A stretch of DNA of 12,040 nt from Candidatus Bipolaricaulota bacterium (GCA_021163015.1 JAGGXO010000071.1:1-12040), one strand, 5' to 3'. Shown: positions 1 through 5,749, counted from the first letter of the stretch. The notes: generated by a model from the letters alone, not told the origin. Program-made: numbers and translations.

Positions 1-2
1 TC

Positions 3-503
3 GGGATGCTGTGCGTCTGTCGCGCGGTCCTTCCAGTGATGCGCGCGGCCCACAGCGGAACGATCGTTAACACTTCCTCTCTCGGAGGGCGGATCGGCCT
101 TCCCTACCAGGGCCTGTACAGCGCAACGAAGTTCGCCGTCGAGGGGATGAGCGAAGCCCTGCGCATGGAGGTCCGCCAGTTCGGGATTCATGTGACGATG
201 ATAGAACCCGGTGATTTTCGCACAGGGTTTACACGTAATCGGCGCTATGTTGCTGCTGCGCAAGAGGATTCCGCGTACAAAGGAAGCTTCGAGCGTACGA
301 TAAAGGTGGCGGAGAATGACGAACAGGGCGGTTCTTCCCCAGAACAGATCGCGCGCCTGCTCGTACGGATCCTTCGCACTCGCAGTCCAAAGGTACGTTA
401 CTCGGTTGGTGGCATCTCGCAGCGCAGCGCGGCTGTTCTCAAACAGATCTTGCCCAGCCGAGTCTTTGAATGGGCACTGATGAAGTACTATAAGGTTGCA
501 TAA
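3..503 (+). CDS. Short-chain dehydrogenase/reductase, C-terminal part (5' end outside the window)
   Basis: This is the C-terminal part of a classical SDR, an NAD(P)-dependent oxidoreductase with a Rossmann fold. The frame is open to the window edge, so the ATG at 6 is internal and the nucleotide-binding glycine motif lies upstream. Counting from that ATG, an IVNTSS strand ends at the catalytic serine (residue 25). The YSATK motif gives Tyr38 and Lys42, with the usual 13-residue serine-to-tyrosine spacing. The IEPGDFRTGF segment is the usual PG loop after the active site. The C-terminus (VFEWALMKYYKVA) resembles SDRs of Bacteroidetes type. It lies 53 bases before a serine palmitoyltransferase-like gene on the same strand, probably in one operon, so 3-ketosphinganine reductase is an attractive role. 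The substrate itself cannot be read from the sequence. Confidence 0.9.
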   Translation, partial: GMLCVCRAVLPVMRAAHSGTIVNTSSLGGRIGLPYQGLYSATKFAVEGMSEALRMEVRQFGIHVTMIEPGDFRTGFTRNRRYVAAAQEDSAYKGSFERTIKVAENDEQGGSSPEQIARLLVRILRTRSPKVRYSVGGISQRSAAVLKQILPSRVFEWALMKYYKVA

Positions 504-556
504 GCGGTCTGCTAGAACATGCCACAAAAAGACGCGTAGGAGAGGAGAGAAAGATC

Positions 557-1777
557 GTGGATTTATTTGAGAAGTGCCGGGGGTTCTACTCGGACCCGGA
601 AGTAGCACATGGGATGGGGTATCCGGCGAGCCCACACGAGGCACAGGCGATGGGACTTTACCCGTTCTTCATTCCGCTTGACCAGAGCGAGGCGACCGAG
701 GCAACGATCGACGGCAGGCGTCTGATCATGATCGGCTCCAACAACTACTTAGGACTAACAGCACACCCACAAGTGCGCCAGGCGGCGATCAAGGCGCTGC
801 AGCGCTTCGGCCCAAGCTGTACCGGATCACGCTTTCTCAATGGAACGCTTGCTCTGCACGAGGAGCTTGAGGACCGATTGGCGAAGTTTGTCGGGATGGA
901 GGCCGCGCTGGTGTTCAGTACCGGCTACCAGACAAACTTAGGTGCCCTCTCTGCGTTGGCTGGACGCGGTGATGTGATTATCGGAGATCGCGAGAATCAC
1001 GCGAGCCTTGTTGATGGATCGCGCTTGGCTCTGGGAAAACTTCTGCGCTTCCGACATAACGATATGAGCGATTTGGAGCGTGCTCTAACCAGTGCTCCAG
1101 AGACAGCGGGGAAGCTCGTCGTGGTTGACGGTGTATTCAGCATGAGCGGAGAGATCGCGCCTCTGCCGGACATTGTCTCCCTCTGCCAGAAACATGGAGC
1201 GCGGCTGATGGTCGATGATGCGCACGGAATGGGTGTGACCGGACGAGGCCATGGGACCGCCACGCACTACGGGCTTAGCGACGATGTTGATTTGATAATG
1301 GGTACGTTCAGCAAGTCGTTTGCTTCGATTGGAGGTTTCATCGCCGGTGCAGCGTCGACGATCCATTGGATTAAGCACCTTGCGCGCCCGCTTATCTTCA
1401 GCGCCAGCCTCCCCGCACCTAATGTTGCCGCCGCACTTGCCGCGCTCGATATAATCGAACAAGAGCCGGAGCGAGTAGATCGAGTGAACGCGATTGCCGA
1501 CCGGATGCGTCGGGGCTATAGTGAATTGGGTTTTAGCGTTGGCATGGGCGAGACGCCGATAATCCCGATCCTGATCGGTGATCAGATGAAGACGCTGCGG
1601 ATTTGGAAGTCCCTATTTGAAGCGGGAGTGTACACAAACGTTGCTATCCCTCCAGCTGTCCCTCCCGGCGAATCGATCCTGCGGACAAGCTACATGGCGA
1701 CACACACGGATGAACAGATGAATGAGGTGCTCGACGTTTTTGCGCGAGTTGGAAAGGCTGAAGCAGTCATCGCCTGA
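557..1777 (+). CDS. spt: Serine palmitoyltransferase-like alpha-oxoamine synthase (PLP enzyme)
   Basis: This is a fold-type I PLP enzyme that condenses an amino acid with an acyl thioester and releases CO2; serine plus palmitoyl thioester gives 3-ketosphinganine. The 406 residues are full length for bacterial SPT. Visible features are a GLYPFF segment (33-38), IGSNNYLGL (59-67), TGSRFLNGT (89-97), the PLP-stacking His148 in ENHAS, Asp220 and His223 in VDDAHG, and the Schiff-base Lys253 in GTFSKSF. The YPFF segment, the TxxTIDGRR stretch and SRFLNGTL resemble Bacteroidetes-type SPT more than BioF or Kbl, which makes SPT my first choice. The start is GTG, behind a purine-rich AGGAGAGGAGAG stretch. 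The SDR just upstream could supply the next reduction. 8-amino-7-oxononanoate synthase and 2-amino-3-ketobutyrate CoA ligase remain possible, but no biotin or threonine genes are nearby. The family is certain; the substrate is inferred. Confidence 0.88.
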   Translation: MDLFEKCRGFYSDPEVAHGMGYPASPHEAQAMGLYPFFIPLDQSEATEATIDGRRLIMIGSNNYLGLTAHPQVRQAAIKALQRFGPSCTGSRFLNGTLALHEELEDRLAKFVGMEAALVFSTGYQTNLGALSALAGRGDVIIGDRENHASLVDGSRLALGKLLRFRHNDMSDLERALTSAPETAGKLVVVDGVFSMSGEIAPLPDIVSLCQKHGARLMVDDAHGMGVTGRGHGTATHYGLSDDVDLIMGTFSKSFASIGGFIAGAASTIHWIKHLARPLIFSASLPAPNVAAALAALDIIEQEPERVDRVNAIADRMRRGYSELGFSVGMGETPIIPILIGDQMKTLRIWKSLFEAGVYTNVAIPPAVPPGESILRTSYMATHTDEQMNEVLDVFARVGKAEAVIA

Positions 1778-1845
1778 GCGGGCAAGTCGAATTGTCCGCC
1801 TGCGGCACGGAGGGATCTCCTCTATTTGTGCGAAAAGAGAGATCC
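1778..1845 (+). terminator. Two tandem hairpins after the SPT-like gene, possible terminator or 3' end structure
   Basis: The first hairpin starts at the base after the stop codon: GCGGGCAA (1778-1785) pairs with TTGTCCGC (1792-1799), 8 pairs with one G-U and a 6-base loop. The second pairs GGATCTC (1813-1819) with GAGATCC (1839-1845), and TCT (1821-1823) with AGA (1836-1838), leaving C1820 bulged. Neither is followed by a T run, so Rho-independent termination is weakly supported. They may instead protect the 3' end. A new promoter follows at 1945-1953. Confidence 0.35.
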
Positions 1846-1944
1846 GTGTGTGAGGAACATAAGTCACAGACGGGCGCGCCTTCGTAACGTGAGAACGGGG
1901 GGTGCGAGAGGAGAAATGGGTCGCTAGTCCACAAACCCTGTCTT

Positions 1945-1953
1945 TGCTATAAT
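1945..1953 (+). promoter_or_regulatory. Extended -10 promoter for the secreted beta-rich protein
   Basis: TGC followed by a perfect TATAAT (1948-1953) forms a consensus extended -10 element. No good -35 hexamer lies 16-18 bases upstream (1925-1930 reads TAGTCC), as is common for extended -10 promoters. Transcription would start near 1960, giving a leader of about 30 bases that contains the ribosome-binding site of the next gene. Confidence 0.65.
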
Positions 1954-1990
1954 AATCGCTGAGTAACAAAACGAAAGGAAGGTGATGATG

Positions 1991-3091
1991 ATGAAGTGGG
2001 TAACGTTCATTCTAGGTATGCTGTTCATAGGAGTGGTGGCGTTTGGGGCTCCGCTGTCGCTCTGTGATTACCACTCGCCACAAACGAGCTTAACTGATCT
2101 CAAGCTCTCCATGAGCTACCGGTACTTCGATAATCCGGCTATGGCCGGGGTGGAGGTAAATTCCGGAAAGATAGGTCTTGACTACTCGCAGCTCTTCGAC
2201 TCTCCCGATTATGGATTCACCTTGTCTGGGAACGGATCTATCGACCTGGATAACTTCGCGATTGCAGGTGGGCTTGGGCAAGGGAGCGGAACATTCCGCT
2301 ATTACTTGAGTGAAGACATGCCGATCTTCGGCTTCGGCGGTGCCGACGCCTCGTACGCTCTCGGTCAGACCAAGCCTGGGTTGAGTGTGAGCGTTGGGGT
2401 TGGATACGGCAGGTTCAGTGACGTTACGCCGCTTGCTAAGGCGATGAACATCCAGAAGGATCTTCTGAAGCTTGGCGCAATCAGTGATCCACTTTCCGAT
2501 GACACACTGATGGCAATTGCCGAGGAGATCGGGAAGAAGGTGGAATACCCGACGATCAAAGATCTTGTTGCTGCCATCGAGCCGATCATTGAACAGACAG
2601 CCGGCGTCACATTGGGTGCGCGTGCCCTCCTGACGGTTGAGGATGACATCCTTGCCACTGGCGACCAAGCAAGCTGCGGTTGGGCACTACAGGCCGGTTT
2701 GGGCTACGAGCTGATCGATGCCTATGGCGGAGCGCAGGACGTACTCGTCACGATCTCGGGAGATGCATCGCTCGCTCCTGCACCCGGATCTCAGCTAACA
2801 CTGCATGGAACCTTCTACGGCCCGTTTGACATAGCGGCTGAGAACACACTTAACGTGACTGCATCGTATGACTATGCTCTGAAAGAGGACGTGAATCTGA
2901 TCATCAACTATCAGCTGCAACGAGTGCAACCGCTAGGCAGAAGCGTTTCCGATAGCCAATCAGTGACGGCCTCCGTTGCCTTCAACATTGGCGGAGCGAA
3001 TGTTGCCCTTCAGGCTGGTCTTAGCAAGGGAGTTGGTGCGACCGATTGGTCGAAGGAACTGACCATATCAGCTGGAATGGATCTTCTGTAA
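1991..3091 (+). CDS. Secreted beta-rich protein, probable outer-membrane protein of unknown family
   Basis: I do not recognise the family. The N-terminus is a signal peptide: MK, then a hydrophobic stretch (WVTFILGMLFIGVVAFG), then a likely cleavage site near AFGA before PLSLCDY. The mature part contains many alternating hydrophobic/polar segments rich in Gly, Ser and Tyr, such as LSVSVGVGYGRF, ALQAGLGYEL, VTASYDYAL and LIINYQLQRV. It ends in repeated strand-like stretches up to ISAGMDLL, a pattern typical of outer-membrane beta-barrels. A more helical, charged stretch at about residues 145-210 (MNIQKDLLKLG, IAEEIGKKVEY) interrupts it and may be a plug, loop or oligomerisation segment. Starts at 1982 (GTG), 1985, 1988 and 1991 are all in frame; I chose 1991 because the GGAAGGTGAT ribosome-binding stretch (1977-1986) covers or crowds the earlier ones. 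Its own promoter and terminator suggest a single-gene unit. Confidence 0.8.
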   Translation: MKWVTFILGMLFIGVVAFGAPLSLCDYHSPQTSLTDLKLSMSYRYFDNPAMAGVEVNSGKIGLDYSQLFDSPDYGFTLSGNGSIDLDNFAIAGGLGQGSGTFRYYLSEDMPIFGFGGADASYALGQTKPGLSVSVGVGYGRFSDVTPLAKAMNIQKDLLKLGAISDPLSDDTLMAIAEEIGKKVEYPTIKDLVAAIEPIIEQTAGVTLGARALLTVEDDILATGDQASCGWALQAGLGYELIDAYGGAQDVLVTISGDASLAPAPGSQLTLHGTFYGPFDIAAENTLNVTASYDYALKEDVNLIINYQLQRVQPLGRSVSDSQSVTASVAFNIGGANVALQAGLSKGVGATDWSKELTISAGMDLL

Positions 3092-3116
3092 GCAAGTAGA
3101 GTCGACATTCTGCGTG

Positions 3117-3153
3117 CCGGGGAGGCCACTGGGCTTCCCCGGATCTTCTTGTT
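3117..3153 (+). terminator. Rho-independent terminator
   Basis: CCGGGGAGGCC (3117-3127) pairs with GGCTTCCCCGG (3132-3142): 11 pairs including one G-U, around a 4-base ACTG loop. A T-rich stretch (ATCTTCTTGTT) follows. It lies 26 bases after the stop of the secreted protein gene and is the best intrinsic terminator in the window. Confidence 0.8.
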
Positions 3154-3175
3154 CGAGTACCCCTTCAGATGATCC

Positions 3176-3204
3176 TTGGATTACGGCCTACTGCGAAGTA
3201 TCCT
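3176..3204 (+). promoter_or_regulatory. Possible weak promoter upstream of the ThrRS editing-domain gene
   Basis: TTGGAT (3176-3181) and TATCCT (3199-3204) are separated by exactly 17 bases. The match to consensus is moderate (3/6 and 4/6). It follows the preceding terminator, so a promoter is expected here. It would leave a leader of about 85 bases. Confidence 0.3.
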
Positions 3205-3295
3205 CCTTGCACACGTGATTGTTGCTGACCAGGGCGCCATTTAGTGATGGATGCCGAGATCAAATAAGCGAGGTCATGAGGGGGAATGCAGATAT

Positions 3296-3706
3296 ATGAA
3301 GCTACTAATGATCTACGCGGAGCGTTTTTCGTACAAGACGACGCTGAAAACGCTCGATTCCGAGGAAGATCGGAACGAGGAGAAGGCGTTCGAGGGGGCA
3401 CTTGTCGGGTTCATCCATGTGGAACCACAGGATGAAGAGAGGGGGAGTGCCGTGGAAACGCACCTGATCAAGCTTCTCAAGTGGGCGGCACGCAAGAATG
3501 AGACGCAGCGGATCGTTCTCCACTCTTTCGCTCACCTGGCTGAAGAAAAGGGATCAGCGGAGTTTACCAAGAAGCTTCTCGATGGTGCACAGGCGCGGCT
3601 TGTCAAATCAGGCTACGAAGCGCTGCAGACTCCGTTTGGCTTCTTCCTCGATCTGCATGTGGATGCGCCCGGCCACCCGCTGGCGAGGATATTCAAGTCC
3701 GTGTAA
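3296..3706 (+). CDS. Freestanding threonyl-tRNA synthetase editing domain (archaeal type)
   Basis: This 136-residue protein matches, along its whole length, the N-terminal editing domain that archaeal ThrRS uses to hydrolyse Ser-tRNA(Thr), a D-aminoacyl-tRNA deacylase-like fold (Pfam tRNA-Thr_ED). Visible landmarks are the first strand MKLLMIYAERFSY, ALVGFIHVEPQDE (35-47), the HSFAHLAEEKGS block with His80, the TPFGFFLDLHV strand (112-122) and the final APGHPLARIF. No synthetase catalytic or anticodon-binding domain follows, so it would act in trans or do something else. The start is the ATG at 3296 behind GAGGGGG; the in-frame codon at 3251 has no such site and adds 15 residues unlike the family. 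Compared with the archaeal enzyme as I recall it, Tyr120, Lys121 and Glu134 (P. abyssi numbering) align with Phe117, Leu118 and Arg131 here, while His83 aligns with His80. The activity may therefore be altered. Confidence 0.85.
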   Translation: MKLLMIYAERFSYKTTLKTLDSEEDRNEEKAFEGALVGFIHVEPQDEERGSAVETHLIKLLKWAARKNETQRIVLHSFAHLAEEKGSAEFTKKLLDGAQARLVKSGYEALQTPFGFFLDLHVDAPGHPLARIFKSV

Positions 3707-3716
3707 ATGGATAGGA

Positions 3717-4145
3717 TCAGTCGTACGCTTTCCTGATCTTCTCGGTGGTGAGCAGTTCGTCGAGCCCCTTCATTGCTCCCCATGATTCGAGGTTCTTGTG
3801 CACAAGGTAGTACTTCTGCGGGATTGGGTGTGTGCCCAAGATCACGGGGATGTGGTAACGTTCCTCGATGAAAGCTCTGAAGTAGTCGATGTACGGGCAG
3901 GGCGGGTAGCCGACTATGAATCCCGTTGCCAGGTGTATCGCCTGTGCTCCGTTCTTGATCATCTCCTCTGGGACGTACTCGATGTTGCCACCTGGGCAGC
4001 CTCCGCACGTGGAGTAGCCGACAATCTCCAGTGGCTCATCCGCTGGGTAGCGGGAGAACCCCCCGGTTCTCTCCCTCATCGCTCTCAGACATTTGCCCCC
4101 ACCGCAGGCTCGATAGCGGTCGCAGATGATGATGCCTATCTTCAT
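3717..4145 (-). CDS. CGGC-domain protein (putative metal-binding, cysteine-rich)
   Basis: A 142-residue protein of the CGGC-domain family, named for the Cys-Gly-Gly-Cys motif seen here at residues 47-50 (GYSTCGGCPGGN). Further cysteines at 8 (IIICDR), 14 and 19 (CGGGKC) and 83 (PPCPY) could complete a metal or Fe-S site. MKIGIIICDRY and the following GAQAIHLATGF segment suggest a small alpha/beta fold. The biochemical role of the family is not established. The ATG is well supported: AGGAGGG lies 5 bases before it on the minus strand. Its 3' end faces the ThrRS-editing gene with only 10 bases between the stops, and no terminator hairpin is visible there. The plus-strand frame open across this gene is a shadow: the minus-strand reading has the recognisable domain and the ribosome-binding site. 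Confidence 0.87.
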   Translation of the reverse strand: MKIGIIICDRYRACGGGKCLRAMRERTGGFSRYPADEPLEIVGYSTCGGCPGGNIEYVPEEMIKNGAQAIHLATGFIVGYPPCPYIDYFRAFIEERYHIPVILGTHPIPQKYYLVHKNLESWGAMKGLDELLTTEKIRKAYD

Positions 4146-4186
4146 ATGTTCCCTCCTGCTTTAAGTATTCAAAAAGTTCTGAGCAG

Positions 4187-4231
4187 TATCAGCGATAAGC
4201 ACATAAGTCTACGCCTTATCAGCAGAGCGAT
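4187..4231. repeat. Short inverted and direct repeats in the divergent interval
   Basis: Between the divergent CGGC and Ntn-hydrolase genes, GATAAG (4194-4199) and CTTATC (4215-4220) form an inverted pair with a 15-base spacer. TATCAGCGAT (4187-4196) recurs as TATCAGCAGAGCGAT (4217-4231), a direct repeat with five extra bases. This could be an operator for a regulator acting on either gene. The arms are short, and chance is not excluded. Confidence 0.3.
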
Positions 4232-4278
4232 CAACACTCGTCAGGATGCCCATACCCCATGCGCTATGAGCATCGTGC

Positions 4279-4307
4279 TTGCAATGGCGCTTACATCCGC
4301 TTATTCT
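4279..4307 (+). promoter_or_regulatory. Sigma70-type promoter giving a near-leaderless Ntn-hydrolase mRNA
   Basis: TTGCAA (4279-4284) and TATTCT (4302-4307) are separated by exactly 17 bases. Transcription about 7 bases downstream would begin at roughly 4314, three bases before the ATG at 4317. This agrees with the lack of any Shine-Dalgarno sequence before that ATG. Confidence 0.5.
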
Positions 4308-4316
4308 GCGAGTGTT

Positions 4317-4976
4317 ATGAGCCTGATCTTAGCGGTGAGAGATGACGAGGATATAGTGCTTGCCAGCGATGGGCGCGTGCTCGATGATGATCTTGGTGTG
4401 ATTTCGGAGAGTTCGCTGAAAACACTTGCGCTGAATGACGCGGTCTGTCTTGGTCTCGCTGGACCGACGTACGCAATGAGGCAAGTGCTCACTTCCTTGG
4501 GGATCAAGTGCCGTGACGCCGGTCCGGTTGACCTTCTTGGCTTGTGCCAGGAAGTAGCGTGTCCTGTCGAGGTGGATTATCGCGATGCATGCAACGAGGT
4601 GTCAAGCGTGCTGCGTTGGATGACACGCCGTGTTCCATCCAGGCAGCGGCTTCAGCGGATCCCAGCAGTGATCCTGGCAGGTAAGGAGAGAGAGCTTCCT
4701 TCATTGAGTGAGTGGAGCAGTCCGACCTGGAGAACCAAGAAGTCTGAAGCCGCAGGGTATTTCGAGGCAGTTGTTGGCAGCCTGCCGGACGCAGGGTCTC
4801 CTGCCAGAACGAAGCTTCACCGCATGCTCCGTGGAGAGCTAACCACCAAGGACGCCGAGAATAGATTGGCTAAGGCAGTGCGCTTCTGCGCCAACTACTT
4901 CGGAGCCAAAGGGCCGATTAACGAGAATGTCTTCGTTCGCCGTTTGTCAAGAGGCTTTGAGCTTAGTCACGGGTGA
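4317..4976 (+). CDS. Proteasome-like Ntn-hydrolase family protein (candidate, Ser nucleophile)
   Basis: A 219-residue protein whose N-terminus aligns without gaps to the first 18 residues of HslV/proteasome beta subunits. After removal of Met it would begin SLILAVRDDEDIVLASDGRV. Ser takes the Thr1 position, Asp falls at position 17 (ASDG against AGDG of HslV), and the Lys of SSLKTLALND fits Lys33 with one inserted residue. The following AVCLGLAGPTYAM resembles the strand-helix step (VIAGFAG) of HslV. The C-terminal half (KSEAAGYFEAVVG onward) is not recognisable to me. HslV is also made as Met-Thr without a long propeptide, so exposure by methionine aminopeptidase is plausible. The ATG at 4317 has no ribosome-binding site but lies just after a well-spaced promoter. 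The frame stays open upstream (ATG at 4267, and across the CGGC gene), but that part lacks the fold. The fold is inferred; the substrate is unknown. Confidence 0.68.
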   Translation: MSLILAVRDDEDIVLASDGRVLDDDLGVISESSLKTLALNDAVCLGLAGPTYAMRQVLTSLGIKCRDAGPVDLLGLCQEVACPVEVDYRDACNEVSSVLRWMTRRVPSRQRLQRIPAVILAGKERELPSLSEWSSPTWRTKKSEAAGYFEAVVGSLPDAGSPARTKLHRMLRGELTTKDAENRLAKAVRFCANYFGAKGPINENVFVRRLSRGFELSHG

Positions 4977-4996
4977 GAATTGGCGCGATTGGTCCC

Positions 4997-5025
4997 TTGA
5001 CGGGAGGAGGTATTCCGGCTAAGAT
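4997..5025 (+). promoter_or_regulatory. Sigma70-type promoter for the FmdB-like gene
   Basis: TTGACG (4997-5002, 5/6 to consensus) and TAAGAT (5020-5025, 4/6) are separated by 17 bases. The start of transcription would be near 5032, leaving a leader of about 58 bases before the ATG at 5090. It begins only 21 bases after the stop of the Ntn-hydrolase gene. Confidence 0.6.
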
Positions 5026-5089
5026 TATTGGCAGTTAATAACATGGAGTGCTAACGGCAGGTCTTACCGTTTGGCTTGGGAGGTTGAAG

Positions 5090-5431
5090 ATGCCGCTCTA
5101 TCGCTACGAGTGTGAATCCTGTGGGGGGCAGTTTACTGTTCTTGTGCGCGAGCAGGCGCAGGCTGACGCCCCGACGTGTCCGGAATGCGGCAGCAACGAG
5201 ACACGACGCATGGTGCCGCGCGTTGCAGTTCAGTTCAAGGGTAGCGGGTACTACAAGACCGACTATGCACGCAACGGGAAGGCAAGCTCAGCCGGGGCCA
5301 AGGCACCGAGCAGTTCGGTGGGCAGCGACTCCCAAGACAGTTCATCTCATGGTTCAGAGTCGCAAGGCTCGAAGGTAGAGCCTAAGTCAGATACTTCATC
5401 AAGCCCTACAAAGGCTGCATCGTCTGAATAG
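5090..5431 (+). CDS. FmdB-family zinc-ribbon protein
   Basis: A 113-residue protein with the N-terminal zinc ribbon of the FmdB/CxxC_CXXC_SSSS regulatory-protein family. MPLYRYECESCG carries Cys8 and Cys11, and TCPECGS carries Cys30 and Cys33, enough to bind one zinc. GSGYYKTDYA follows, as is usual in the family, then a Ser/Lys/Gly-rich, probably disordered tail (65-113). The founding member was linked to formamidase-gene regulation, but most members have no known role. The ATG at 5090 has a strong site (GGGAGG, 6 bases ahead) and begins with the family's own N-terminus. The in-frame codon at 5048 adds 14 unrelated residues. A good promoter precedes it, and the stop lies inside the stem of a hairpin that could mark the transcript end. 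Confidence 0.85.
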   Translation: MPLYRYECESCGGQFTVLVREQAQADAPTCPECGSNETRRMVPRVAVQFKGSGYYKTDYARNGKASSAGAKAPSSSVGSDSQDSSSHGSESQGSKVEPKSDTSSSPTKAASSE

Positions 5432-5466
5432 CTTTGTAACTCAGTCTGGCAGAGCGATAAGCTATT
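5427..5466 (+). other. tRNA D-arm-like hairpin overlapping the FmdB stop
   Basis: AATAGCTT (5427-5434) pairs perfectly with AAGCTATT (5459-5466). The enclosed GTAACTCAGTCTGGCAGAGCG reads like the start of a tRNA: TA at positions 8-9, then CTC-loop-GAG of a D arm with a GG in the loop. No anticodon arm or T arm with GTTCRA follows at the right distance, so this is not a tRNA gene. It may be a tRNA relic, an RNA 3' structure or a coincidence. There is no T run after it. Confidence 0.3.
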
Positions 5467-5611
5467 GCCAGTGCATCAATCACGATCTTGCAGTGTCATT
5501 CCTGTACAGGGTATTTGGGATGAAGCGGCCATTCTCTTCTGCGTATCAAGTCTGATGGCTTTGCTGTCGACGCTGTTCAGGTTAGGTTCGTGGCGAAACA
5601 GGAGGCGCGGT

Positions 5612-5647
5612 ATGATCTCCTGGCTCGGTGTCTGTATGCTCTCGTAG
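5612..5647 (+). CDS. Possible 11-codon leader peptide upstream of gpmA
   Basis: The frame reads MISWLGVCMLS and a stop. A perfect AGGAGG (5600-5605) stands 6 bases before its ATG, better placed than at most real genes here. The same AGGAGG is half of an inverted repeat, CAGGAG (5599-5604) with CTCCTG (5617-5622), so folding could hide the site and the start codon. It ends about 100 bases before gpmA. The peptide has no run of one amino acid that would suggest classical attenuation. It is equally possible that this is chance or the tail of the longer open frame. Confidence 0.25.
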   Translation: MISWLGVCMLS

Positions 5648-5651
5648 CGGC

Positions 5652-5657
5652 TATAAT
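5652..5657 (+). promoter_or_regulatory. Possible -10 element for gpmA
   Basis: A perfect TATAAT, but no convincing -35 hexamer lies 16-18 bases upstream (5629-5634 reads TGTCTG), and there is no TG extension. It would leave a leader of about 85-90 bases before gpmA. Confidence 0.35.
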
Positions 5658-5749
5658 TAGTTAGTGGCGCAAGTTGCAGTAGCTTGTCGAACTGGTTATG
5701 CGCGCAAGAAGCGAACTATTCGGAGCAGATCTGAGAAAAGGAGATCAGG

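Larger units (their letters stand above)
5432..5749. other. 318-base intergenic interval
   Basis: No recognisable protein gene lies here. A 60-codon open frame with a TTG start (5465-5647) has no ribosome-binding site or family likeness, although its middle is hydrophobic. What can be seen is the D-arm-like hairpin at 5427-5466, an 11-codon ORF with a strong ribosome-binding site at 5612-5647, a TATAAT at 5652-5657 and the gpmA ribosome-binding site at 5736-5746. The rest holds nothing I can name. Confidence 0.6.

Noticed and set aside
1085..1462. Minus-strand open frames inside the SPT-like gene and, similarly, inside rimO and uvrB
   Set aside because: They are shadows of strongly conserved plus-strand proteins, with no family features or initiation signals of their own.
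3798..4316. Long plus-strand open frame running into the Ntn-hydrolase gene, making a 392-residue protein
   Set aside because: The first part is antisense to the CGGC-domain gene, which has a recognisable domain and a strong ribosome-binding site. The Ntn-hydrolase fold begins only at 4317.
5432..5505. A tRNA gene, suggested by the GTAACTCAGTCTGGCAGAGCG stretch
   Set aside because: No anticodon stem pairs at the right place, no GTTCRA-type T arm follows, and no acceptor-stem partner lies about 65 bases downstream.
5465..5647. A 60-residue protein with a hydrophobic middle
   Set aside because: It has a TTG start, no ribosome-binding site and no family likeness. Only its last 11 codons have a good initiation signal, and those are listed separately.
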